From Orbilia blumenaviensis (taxonomy: Eukaryota > Ascomycota > Orbiliomycetes > Orbiliales > Orbiliaceae): 64,000 nt of DNA. The translations under genes were made by a program, and so were the position numbers. The stretch covers positions 620,001-684,000 of the forward strand of contig JAVHNS010000010.1 of the NCBI GenBank assembly GCA_036872755.1. The letters run 5' to 3'. This document shows positions 22,307-32,217 of the stretch, in pieces; position 1 is the stretch's first letter; every line of letters starts with the position of its first letter. Under the pieces are notes generated by a model. That model worked only from the letters and a program-made list of their open reading frames with translations. It was not told the origin of the DNA and did not search any database.

Positions 22307-23433
22307 GTGATGCGATGTATTTAATTTTTAGATACGGGCTTCAAGAAAGGAGGGATGGTGGGCGGGGAGTCACTTAGAATTATATATCGGATCATGGCCT
22401 TAGAAAGTTCCATTCGGACGAGGACTAAGTGACTGTTGTTGTATGGACGATTGCCCGGAAAGAGATGCCTGGAAAAAGTGAGAAAAAGAAAAGCTTCCCA
22501 GGAAAGAAAAACCCTCCCTCCCAGCTAGCTTGCTGCTCAAACTGCATGCCTTGTCTCGCTTTTCCACCAGGCCATTTTCCAGAATTGTCTTGGGCCTGTT
22601 TCGGTGCGTCCACAACCACTACGGCGTACCACGATGCATGCTCCTTGTTCCTGGGCCCTGGCACGGTGGTCCTGTTTGTCTTTGCTTTTTCTTGCTTTGG
22701 GGTTCTGTTCTAGTCGTTCAATCACAGAAGAAAGACCGGGTTCTGGTCAGATGTTGGGTCATTTGATAGGGCTAACGCCTGCACCACGCCTGTTCTCGTT
22801 CGCAAATGGGAAGATAATGGGAAGGAAGGGAAGGAAAGGAAGGGAAGAGATACCTTCCGCCACCTCGCCGTATGGTAACGTAACTCAAAACCTCGGAGCT
22901 AAGTAGTTAGATGGAAAGGATGGGAAGGAAATTCGAAAGGAAGAATGAATGACTGGGAAAAAAGACGGAAGGAAGGATGAATGAAGGTTTCCACTTCACG
23001 ATCCAACCCGAAAGGCATCCATCTACGGGATTTCGCACATACGCACAAGCACGCACCCACAACCATCATCCTATATTGCACACAAACACAAACACGGGCA
23101 CAGGTACAGGCCCATACTACATACAGAGAGGCAGGCAGCATTCAACAAACAGTTGAGTTTTGGAAAGAAACATGTTGGATCGGAACCGGGGAGGGGGAGG
23201 GAGGGGCATTGAGCGGAAGACTGCACGTCGGTGCCCACATTGATCTCATAATCTCCTTCATATTACGAAAGGGCAAGAACAATAAGCTAGATATCTCTCG
23301 TTGGATGTCCATGTACAGACCGGCTGCAACCAAACGGAAACATGTTGGATCGGTTGGGAGGACGCAGACCAGGCGAAAACGGGAAAAATTGTGGCATACG
23401 TAGCTGGATGGATACATTCTGTCTCTTCTTCCC

Positions 23434-23456
23434 TTTTTTTTTTTTTTTTTTTTTTT
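23434..23456. repeat. Poly-T tract (23)
   Basis: Uninterrupted run of 23 T. Confidence 0.95.
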
Positions 23457-24923
23457 CTCGAACCGAAGCTAACGGCTACGCTTTTCGAGGAGGATAGGCA
23501 CAGCAGACTAGACTAGCTACTGCACCAGTCGCCGCAAATTATTTCCAGAGATAAGGAAAAAATGACCATGAGGGCGACTAAGAATAAAGTCGTTTCTGAC
23601 ATGCACACCCTCCCCGAGCCACGTTTTTTTTTGTATCAAGACGTTATTTTTGCCCTTCCGTCGTCTGGTACCGTAGGAGCTCGTTGGCGGGATTACCGTT
23701 TCGATTGTTTCAAGAAGGAAGGCTTCAATCTTTTGCATCCGCTTTGGCTCCAAATTGGAATAAGAATACAAAAAGATCGGATGAGATTTTGGAGCCTCTC
23801 TCTCTCTTTTTTTTTTTTTGGGTTGAGCTGTGCATGTCAGTGCGCTGTTCTTCTAGAAGCTCGGTAGATTTTTCGAACATGGCATGGAGGGGAGGGGTGA
23901 GGGGAGGGTATACCAGGGCTATAGCATCATGCATACATATATCACTGGGGCATTGCCAGGTGTGCTGACTCTCGACTGCAGCAGTACTGTGCATCCTGAC
24001 ACTATTACACAGACTGAGGCATACATGCGATGCTATTCGTAGACGTAATATTACCTACACCTTAGGTATAACTTGGGAAATCAAATCAAATCAGTAAGGT
24101 CAAGACCGAATAACCTCCATTACGGAGATACAAAAGTTGCCGTCGCAGGGGATCGGATCCCAAGGGTCTCTCCCCAGCTAGACCATGATAGCTATGGCCC
24201 TTAAGCCCTTTCCTGCAAAAAGCCATCTGATGCACCACGTATTTCCTGGTTCATCGCGATGCTGCAGCCTCAGCCCTTTCTCCTCCGCCCCAGCTAGGTC
24301 TTTTCATCAAAAGGGGGTCACCGGGGTATTTTAGCTCCCCGGTAGACCCCGGTATAGGGCCCGATGTATCCCGATAGTGTGCCCGGTGGTTGCATGGGCT
24401 TAATTAATCCACCAGCGCCATTCTCGGATTCTCGCTTTCATCGCTGTAACTGTGCCGGCCTGGTGTCCCACAGAAGTGCACAAAAGGTTCAGGCTCGTCG
24501 GAACTTGCAAGTTTACCCGCTGTTAATGTTAAAATGTTAATTAGCATCCCGACAAAAGGCAAAGATGGTGAGGATTCGTGCATGAAGGTTAAACCGCACA
24601 AGCTTATATCACATATCACAAATATCTCGCACCCGAAACGAAACTAAAACCCCGACGGCATGGCGAAGTCGATGCATCTTTGCTTACCGCTCTAACCCGA
24701 CGGCTAGCTTCGCAAATTTGAATGCTATCTTGAGAGTTTTGAAATCTGAAATTCGTCGCGGGAGGGTGCACGTGTCTGCCTTTTTTCTGCCTGTTCCCGA
24801 TAGTGACATGGTGATATTGCTCGTTTTCGCTTGATATAATTTTTCGGGTCCACACAAAACGGCACTTCCAAGGCGAGCAGCCAGGCGGGCTAGCTGATGA
24901 CTTAACCTGTTCTATTTTCACAG

Positions 24924-26498
24924 ATGAATGCTTGGTCATTCATGCTCTTCTCACCACCAGGCCCTGCAACCGCGACTGCCGCAGCTGTAGGTATGACGCG
25001 GGGCACTGCTGGCATTCTGCGGTCGAGGTGGGGTACAGCTGCAGCTGCTCTCACGAGACCTCGGATTCTAACCACCACCTCGACATCTACCACACGCCCT
25101 CAGCGAACCATTGTGACGTCCATCGATTACCTAGCGAAGGGCCGGCTATACGGCTCACTCCCATCCAGATCCTCTTCATTACACCAGCGTCCGATACCCC
25201 TCCCGCGAGTCGTCGTCGTCGCAGCGTCCCGTCGACATGTCTTCAGCCTCGGGACACCACCTCCTCGAGCGGAGAGTGACCCTGCTCCAGGACCTCTCCC
25301 GCTGCCAGACTTCGGTCCCAATGAACCTAAACGGAAGGTTTTATACTCCTACGTCGAAGAAAGAGCCCGCAAAGCTCCTCCCCCGGACCCGGTGAAGGGG
25401 ACATGGCGATGGTATCGCTGGAAAATCTTCACAATCTCCGGCCCCGAGTACGCCGAGAAAACACCCTGGACGTGGTTCAAATGGCACTTCATAGGATCTG
25501 GCAAGGTCGTTATATTCGTTGGTTTCACGCTGGTCAATCTCTATCTTTTCTACTGGGGATGGGCGACGTGGTCAATCGAAAAGGAGGCGCCCACGCCCAA
25601 AATATTCACTGAGTGGGCAAGGACCTGTATGCAAATTATGCACTACTATGCACATTGGTACCCAGACCTCCCAATCGCCGCCCTATGGGGTCGCGACGCT
25701 CTCAACAGTCTTGAAACACAAATGGAAAAGTTTGGCGGATGGGACAAGTGTTCTCCTGAATGGCAAAAGCACTACGCCAATCTCCTATTCAAGGTTGCAG
25801 GGCTGTGCCAACAAGTTGCAAAGGATGACGATGCATATATCTCTTACAGACGTATGGTTGCTATGGACGCAGGGATAGTGGACGCGACGAGGCGGTCAAA
25901 GTCTTATTTCGGCATGGGAACATCTGCAACCGCTATGGGAAATGTTGAGGAAGGGATGGAACTTTTCCAGCAAGCTGTCAAATTCGCCTTGGAGGCTACA
26001 CCGGAGAGCGAAAGACCAGCGTTGGACATCACGAAGCCTGTGCTACCCGACCCAAAGAATCGTGTACCACCCAGCCTTGATGTGATCGAAGCGATTCAAG
26101 CCATCGGTGTACAGTATTCACGTCTTGAAAAGCCCGCGGAGTCACTTCCCATTTTCTTGGGCTTACTCCGCACCCTGCAGGCCCTTCCCGAGGAACAAAG
26201 GGATATCTGCCGGGAGGGTTATATTATGGCTTATGTTGGCGAGGTTATTTGGGCGCTGGACAAGAAACAGGATGGCCTTAAGTGGACAAAGAAGGCCCTG
26301 GAGGAAGCTGAGAAGGGATGGGACTCCAGGAACAACTGTAAGGAATGCGCGATTTATGCGGTTGCGAACGCGATTACAATGACCAGGGAGCTGGGAGTTG
26401 TGAAGGGCAAAACGCAGGAGGAAGTGGACTCGGAAATAAGCGCGCTGAGAGGAAGGCAGAATTGGCTCAATAAGTTGTCTCGAAGGGATAAAGATTGA
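24924..26498 (+). CDS. Mitochondrial membrane-anchored TPR-type protein (Mgr3-like architecture)
   Basis: Single exon, 524 residues. The N-terminus is rich in Arg, Ser, Thr and Ala with no acidic residues until about residue 67, as in a mitochondrial presequence. An amphipathic/aromatic patch (WRWYRWKIFTISGPEYAEK, then TPWTWFKWHF) leads to one transmembrane helix (VVIFVGFTLVNLYLFYWGWAT) near residue 195. The rest is helical with tetratricopeptide-like hairpins (YFGMGTSATAMGNVEEGMELFQQAVKFA; the later GEVIWALDKKQDGLKWTKKALEEA). Yeast Mgr3, an adaptor of the i-AAA protease in the inner membrane, has the same order of presequence, single membrane helix and TPRs. Orthology is plausible but not shown by residue identity that I can judge. 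A second Met about 22 residues downstream could be the start. Confidence 0.8.
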   Translation: MNAWSFMLFSPPGPATATAAAVGMTRGTAGILRSRWGTAAAALTRPRILTTTSTSTTRPQRTIVTSIDYLAKGRLYGSLPSRSSSLHQRPIPLPRVVVVAASRRHVFSLGTPPPRAESDPAPGPLPLPDFGPNEPKRKVLYSYVEERARKAPPPDPVKGTWRWYRWKIFTISGPEYAEKTPWTWFKWHFIGSGKVVIFVGFTLVNLYLFYWGWATWSIEKEAPTPKIFTEWARTCMQIMHYYAHWYPDLPIAALWGRDALNSLETQMEKFGGWDKCSPEWQKHYANLLFKVAGLCQQVAKDDDAYISYRRMVAMDAGIVDATRRSKSYFGMGTSATAMGNVEEGMELFQQAVKFALEATPESERPALDITKPVLPDPKNRVPPSLDVIEAIQAIGVQYSRLEKPAESLPIFLGLLRTLQALPEEQRDICREGYIMAYVGEVIWALDKKQDGLKWTKKALEEAEKGWDSRNNCKECAIYAVANAITMTRELGVVKGKTQEEVDSEISALRGRQNWLNKLSRRDKD

Positions 26499-27765
26499 AA
26501 CCAAATTAATTTGATGTGTGACGTCAAAAAGGGTTTCTCCTCGGGTGGCATGGACATCGCCCCACGGAATGCCCGGGAAACACTCGGGGACTGAGCAGAT
26601 TATGGGGTAGACGCCGATTAGTCATTTTTCTTGGGTATTCCATTCTCAGACGTGGATCACGAAAGGAATCCCCAGTTTGTACATAACGAGATATCGTTGC
26701 AATGATATACATCCAGATAAAGTTAACCAAACTAATTGCTTTGACCCAATACTCCGGACCCGCCAGCTCGGATAAGTTTAAGATAACCAGCCTGGCCGTC
26801 GACGAGATCCTATGGCGAGACATCAGCTGCTTCATTACGTACGCAGTTCCTAACACGATCCTAACCCCCAACTTCAAGCGGGACAATACTAAATAGAAAA
26901 TTTTTAAAAATGCTCGGTACCTCTTGGGTGCGTCAATTGCTCATCGCCTGATATCCGGATAGCCGAAAAAACGAATAACGAATAACGAGGTAAAAGGTAG
27001 GTCTGCTAATTATAATACCGTCTTCGGCATGGTGCCAAAAAACCAAAAAGGCGACATGGAAGGCCTCGGAAGCAGATGACCGATCGTGACGACGGAACAT
27101 CTCTAGAAGGCACCGAATCTTGGCTTGCCTTCGACGTTCCGGGTTCCACCTCTCTCGATACGAGGAACGAGGGAATATTTTGAATACGACACCCCAGCTT
27201 CCTCACTCCAGTTTTAGTTTTTTTTGAGCCGCCGAAGACCGAACTGCCATGTTCAGGCATCGAATCTGACATTTCCATACGTCACGGATACTACCTGTCA
27301 CAGGAACCCTTCGTAAATCTGTTAACTCGATTCTTTTTTTGTTTCCATTATAAGCATGAAGCAAAAATGAATTGCGACGGTGGGACCCAATTTATCTATA
27401 TTCGAATCCCGATAAAACCCAAAACAGTCTTCAAACCTTCCATTATGCAAAAGCCGCGTCGTCTAATGCAAGATCTTGCAATTGCGGCATTGATGGGATA
27501 CCTGTAATCATAGCTGAGTAATCGATAACGGCGGGTAACCGACTGACTCCGAGCCCACTATGGACACACACACACACACGCACACACGCACACTCACATG
27601 CGCACGCACACACCTACCACACCAGGACACACTGACAACCGCAGTATGTGCATACCAGGCCTACATACATACATACACACACACACACACTTTTACGTGC
27701 CCGAATTACATACACACATGAGGAAGAAGAAATAAAATAAAACAGAGACCAATACAATGCATTCA
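26499..27765. other. Intergenic with dinucleotide repeats
   Basis: 3' flank of the TPR gene, then (AC)n-rich sequence. Small frames at 26524-26886 and 27006-27278 on minus lack recognisable features. Confidence 0.5.
27563..27691. repeat. (AC)n / (CATA)n microsatellite region
   Basis: Two imperfect AC-rich blocks (27563-27613 and 27662-27691), the second beginning with CATA units. Confidence 0.85.
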
Positions 27766-28065
27766 TTACCCGGTATCACCCAGGAAATCTGCACCAGCGG
27801 GTTTCGTTTCAACTGCACCCCACAAGCCCGTTAATTAATCCGAGTACCAGTACCTTGGGTAAGCACTTACCTCACTGCTGCCGCACCGCCGCAGTAACAA
27901 GCAACCAGCATAATAAAAAGCACACTGACCAGTTTCCCCGATGCGCGACGACTCTACACCCTTGTCGTTCGCCCTCTCCTTCTCGAAGAGATAGCGCACG
28001 GGGATCCTGTTCATGCCCGCTGCCGGGGAAATCTCGAAAATGCGATATGCGAACTGACAGTGCAT
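27766..28065 (-). CDS. Candidate micro-protein gene, two exons
   Basis: Exons 28065-27930 and 27812-27766 on minus join in phase 1 (donor GTCAGT, acceptor TGCAG) to give 60 residues, or 43 from the Met at 28014. The visible peptide contains MNRIPVRYLFEKERANDKG, and after the join GADFLGDTG before the stop. Charged, codon-like sequence on both sides of the join suggests a real small gene, but the donor is non-consensus and I do not recognise the family. Chance remains a fair explanation. Confidence 0.3.
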
Positions 28066-28421
28066 TACACCTGAAACTGACTATCAGCCTTAAAAGCCTT
28101 AATGTATCCTTTTAATACCATAGATGGTTAAACTTGGGACAAAAAGATCGTGCGGAATATTTTTATCATGCATAACTTTACTTAGTTGAGTAATCGCGGC
28201 CATGCAGAGGCTCTGAGCTACAAAAAATTCCTATTTCCATTTTCTAACCATTTGAACCGAGCATCTCCATTGCAAGTTAAAACTACACAGAATCAAAGCC
28301 ACAATTTCAAGCCGTAAGAAGAAGAAAATAAAAAGAAAGTACTACCGGCAAGAAGCATTATCGCACCCCGTAAGCAAACGAAATGAACTGCAAAGCCCGC
28401 TCCCGAGGGTCTGGTTTGAGC
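28066..28421. other. Short intergenic stretch
   Basis: About 360 bp of AT-rich 3' flank downstream of the poly-Asp protease-like gene. Nothing seen. Confidence 0.5.
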
Positions 28422-29993
28422 TCAAACGAGCCCAAAGATTCCAACCAATGACGTCAAAACACCCATGCTCAGCACCGCCCGAACGCCGTTATCAACAGCC
28501 ACACCGCCTCCTGCACCGTTCGGTGAATCCGACTGAAAGCCTGCAACCGGCACGTCGCCCGAGTTTGGCGCCTCCATGTCCGCCGCACTTTTAGCACCGA
28601 GCACTCGACTCGCATCAAGTGATTTGGCGATGCTCCATTGGTTGCGCTGGTAATCCACGATTAGATACGAAAACAACAAGATATCGCCTCCCAACGTCGG
28701 GCCTGAAAGGAGTGCACCGCTCGCATTGGAGTCTGCTCGTTCCACGTTAGTGATCCTCGAAACAGAACGCGGGCGGCGAGACGATGAAGCAGATTGGTCT
28801 GAATAATTGACTTCTTGGACCAAATACTGCTGTGGGATTTTTGTCACGAAACCATTGGAAAGTCGAATTGTTAAATTCCACTGTTCGGACAGCAATGTAG
28901 GGACAGTCGTGTTATACATTGGGTATGACACGTCTCTAATCCAATCATTGTCATCATCGTCATCGTCGCCATAGCCATAGGCGCCTGTGGCACTGGCGAA
29001 TCTTCTATATACGTCTCTGGGGAGTTTTGTGCCTGGTAGGTGTCCAATATCGATCCTTGCATCGAATGGCTGTGAAAGCAGTTCCTGTCCATTGATCTCC
29101 ATGGACTCGACTCTAGTCGTCAATGGATATTGTCGTTGGTCCGATGGGAAGGCAGTGGAAATAATGTCGCCGGTTGACTTTCCCACGTCTGCACCGTCAA
29201 AGTCAATCTCGACATCCCAGTTGGCGCCTCTTTTAGGGAAAGATATCCCGAAGACTTTGTTATTGGGAAAGAACGTCTGCAAGAACGTCGAGTCGCGGCT
29301 GAGCCCCAGAAATCCCGGGGACCTAACATGGTCATCATCATCATCATTGTTGTCGTCGTCGTGATCCAAGTGTAACCCAATTTCAAATCCCTCCCGGGTC
29401 AATCGCTGGGTCGAATTAGGAAAACTCACGGTTTCCCTAATAAGAACACCGTCCACAATATCACCTTCAAAACGCCTATTCGAATCGTAAGGCGTAGGTG
29501 GGATTTCAATCCTTTGATTCAACCTCTCGAAGGATCTGCTCGATTGGCTCCTAAAGAGTCCTTGGGAAGTGAATTCACATTGTACGGCTTGACGATACTC
29601 GTCGTTGTCATCTATCCTACCATCATCGTCGTCGTCGTCGTGGCATGAAGATGCATTCCTAACGATAACATCCTTCAACACCAACGAAGGTGACAACCAC
29701 ACCGTCTGCGGGGGAGTGCCAATCTGCATCCTGAACCCCTGTCTGGAAACTGGGATCTCGCCGAAGTTACGGGGACGGTCGTTATCATCATCATCGTCAT
29801 CATCGTCGTCGTCGCCGTTTCTACGATTGGTACCATTATACCTTCCCCGGTCATTAAATACCAAAGACTCCACGGTCACATTAGTGACGTCGTAGGACAG
29901 CGTATTGAGCGCCTTAGCTGCGCCGAGACGGCTAACTGGAAGGCCTAGCTGCAGGAGTAGGACCACAATTGGCGTATACGGGGACGACTTCAT
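28422..29993 (-). CDS. Aspartic-protease-like secreted protein with four poly-Asp insertions
   Basis: Single exon on minus, 523 residues, paralogous to the 449-aa protein at 17.4 kb. It has a signal peptide (hydrophobic VVLLLQLGLPVSRLGAA), the IGTPPQ entry, the LGLSRDSTFLQTFFPNNKVFGI core, the LPRDVYRRFASATGA segment and a C-terminal hydrophobic GPI-type tail. The first catalytic DTG is missing (VWLSPSLVLKD) and the second is DIG at 315-317, so peptidase activity is unlikely. Four acidic tracts interrupt the fold at about residues 60-72, 118-132, 209-221 and 342-351, each with runs of five to ten Asp. They map to loops between conserved blocks and use mixed GAT/GAC codons. They might bind divalent cations or wall polymers, which is inference. 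Confidence 0.8.
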   Translation of the reverse strand: MKSSPYTPIVVLLLQLGLPVSRLGAAKALNTLSYDVTNVTVESLVFNDRGRYNGTNRRNGDDDDDDDDDDNDRPRNFGEIPVSRQGFRMQIGTPPQTVWLSPSLVLKDVIVRNASSCHDDDDDDGRIDDNDEYRQAVQCEFTSQGLFRSQSSRSFERLNQRIEIPPTPYDSNRRFEGDIVDGVLIRETVSFPNSTQRLTREGFEIGLHLDHDDDNNDDDDDHVRSPGFLGLSRDSTFLQTFFPNNKVFGISFPKRGANWDVEIDFDGADVGKSTGDIISTAFPSDQRQYPLTTRVESMEINGQELLSQPFDARIDIGHLPGTKLPRDVYRRFASATGAYGYGDDDDDDNDWIRDVSYPMYNTTVPTLLSEQWNLTIRLSNGFVTKIPQQYLVQEVNYSDQSASSSRRPRSVSRITNVERADSNASGALLSGPTLGGDILLFSYLIVDYQRNQWSIAKSLDASRVLGAKSAADMEAPNSGDVPVAGFQSDSPNGAGGGVAVDNGVRAVLSMGVLTSLVGIFGLV

Positions 29994-32217
29994 TTTTTCA
30001 ACAATTTGTGCAGAATGTTACAAATTGTTGTCTTAGGCTCAGGTGATTTTTTTTGTGGAAGCGTAGACTGGGTTAACGTTTGTTGGTTCGGGATTCGAGT
30101 TCCGGGGTACTGTTCCTTTCGACGTCACAGTGCAGCGGAGGGGGTTACACAGATGGAATAGTGTAAGGCGTCTGTATAGCTATAGACGGACTACTGTAAC
30201 CTCGAGGTTCTATTTCCCCCCAGTGGGTTTTTTTAGGTGCAAAAGTTTATTTAAGACCCAATCGTGAGGTTCGATTTTAGGAAATGACTCTTGCGCGCCC
30301 TCGCGAGGATTGCGTTGCCGGGTTGGGTAACCGTAAGCTAAGCTGAGGACCTCTTTGAGGGAAGAAGACCGTGGTGTGTGTGGTGTGTGTAACGTAACTA
30401 GAAAATTATAGCTAAGAACGGTAGACGGTGTACGCGATATATATATATCGCTAGGAAGTAAGAAAATGAAAATAAAAAGATGCTTGCTTCAGCTTGTAAG
30501 ACGTTATAAGATATGACTGTTAAGTTGAACGAGGTATGTATATCCTTGAGGATGAGATGAGATATGGTTCACGATGACCGGACTTTATATAGACGGACCG
30601 ACGAACGGCTTTTTGTACAGCAAGCGATGATCAATACCAATACCCGCGGTGGCTTTTCCTTGACAATTTTGCATAGCTTTTTGCATTCGCAAGCACTTTT
30701 GGAAATCCTTTTGCTGGTATTGTGGGGATTCTATCGACTGTATGGTTAGTAGTTGGGGCTCAAGACTTTTCCAAGCATTGCGAAGAATGCGAAGACAAGT
30801 CCAAGACACCACAACTTTTAAGCAAATCCACAAACTTCGGTGATATCAACGTGATTTACAGAGGTCTAAGAGCTTCCAAGAAGGTGCAATGGAACGTACA
30901 GGATCGAAGAGAGAATAAAATCCCATGATAAGTTATAATTATATGTAAGCCCACAAATCCATAGACATGATAATAAGGTTTGGGACTTCTAGAACTTCCA
31001 TTGCTGCATGCTAGCGGATGCTATATTTAAAGATGCCCAGAGTTTGGTAGACAAACTAGGGAGCGACGATCTTTGAAATCGCGGTATTGGCGTTTTCTTG
31101 TAACGGGTCTCTGCCCCAATTGACGTGTCATCGGAAACAAGTTCTGGATTCTGGGCGGCTCTTAGCAATCGGTGCATCGACGTCAATGCATTGTTGTTTC
31201 ACGATTCCTTACTTGGCCGTAACGTCGACCTTTAAAAACTTCCATAGTTATTATCACGCTATGCATGCGTGCATTCCGGCTTCATACATCGGCAATTATA
31301 TCACAAATTTACGATTTTGATTCTATTTTAAAAAAGATCTTGATCCTTTGTAGATGTCACCAGGAATATCTTGATTGTTTTCCTTCGCTTCCATCGATCC
31401 CATCGCTATAGATATATGCACGCTAGGTAACATGATCTAACACTGAATCCACCGCCAACTGTCCCAGAATATCCTCCCAGTACACCAGTTCCGTCCTATC
31501 CATCCTACCACCCGAATGCGCGACCCGGAATTATACACTAATATGAAAAGAAAGTTTGAAAAAACCTCCAGAGGGAATGAAGAGTGATAAAAAAAAAAAA
31601 AAAGAAAAAAAAAAAGGACGAATATAGAAAGCAACAAGAGAAGTCTCCGTCCAAATATCCACAAGGAACAATAAGTTATCTCAAACGCCACCTTTCTGTA
31701 CAACAAACCGTAAGAAAAAGAAGAGAACAAAAAGAGTAATACAGGTCATCGTTTTGCGATTTATAAAAAGAAAGAGAAAAAGGAATACTTTCTCGCGGAC
31801 TTTTTTTCGTGGTTGTGCGAAAACTGTAACGTCGGGGTAAAACGAAAGATAAGAAAAAATAAAATAAGGCAAACTCCGTGTAAATGTTTTTTGGTTGAAA
31901 TGTCGAAGAAATCCAAAAATATGACAAGTTATACTTAATGCGTCTCTGGGCACCATGCGCTGGGTGGAGTGGACCTGTAGTGATCACGCCGCATCTCTGA
32001 GACCTTTGTATATTACATTGTTTATTCGTAAATTTTTTGTTGGTGGTCAGGACGTAGTAGGTATTAAGTTTTTTGCAAATTGGTAATGAATGAGCGTGTT
32101 GAATCGTAATGAGTAAAAGTGAAAAGATGAAGGTCATCCGGCCGGAACATATCCATTACTTCGAGGCCGTAGAATCGAGTATTGAGTGGTCGTAATGCTG
32201 AATACTTGCTGCTTCTT
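29994..32217. other. Intergenic stretch of about 2.2 kb
   Basis: Promoter side of the poly-Asp protease-like gene and 3' side of ERF2 (both minus). It contains short AT microsatellite sequence near 30440 and an A-rich tract at 31589-31615. Frames at 31437-32137 on minus are Phe/Ser-rich artefacts. Confidence 0.5.
31589..31615. repeat. A-rich tract
   Basis: A run of 27 bases interrupted by a single G. Confidence 0.9.

Larger units (their letters stand above)
22035..24923. other. Gene-poor divergent intergenic region
   Basis: About 2.9 kb between divergent genes. It holds a (GTA)7 microsatellite, a T23 tract, purine-rich GGAAGG-type sequence around 22800-22950, a 17-base direct repeat (23167 and 23337) and a Pol III-box-like segment near 24140-24200. 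Open frames here are purine/pyrimidine-strand artefacts. Confidence 0.5.

Noticed and set aside
29605..29895. Poly-Ser plus-strand frame
   Set aside because: It is the antisense of the poly-Asp codons of the protease-like gene.
30080..30120. Possible tRNA T-arm (GGGATTCGAGTTCC)
   Set aside because: The stem has a mismatch and no D-arm or acceptor stem is found upstream.
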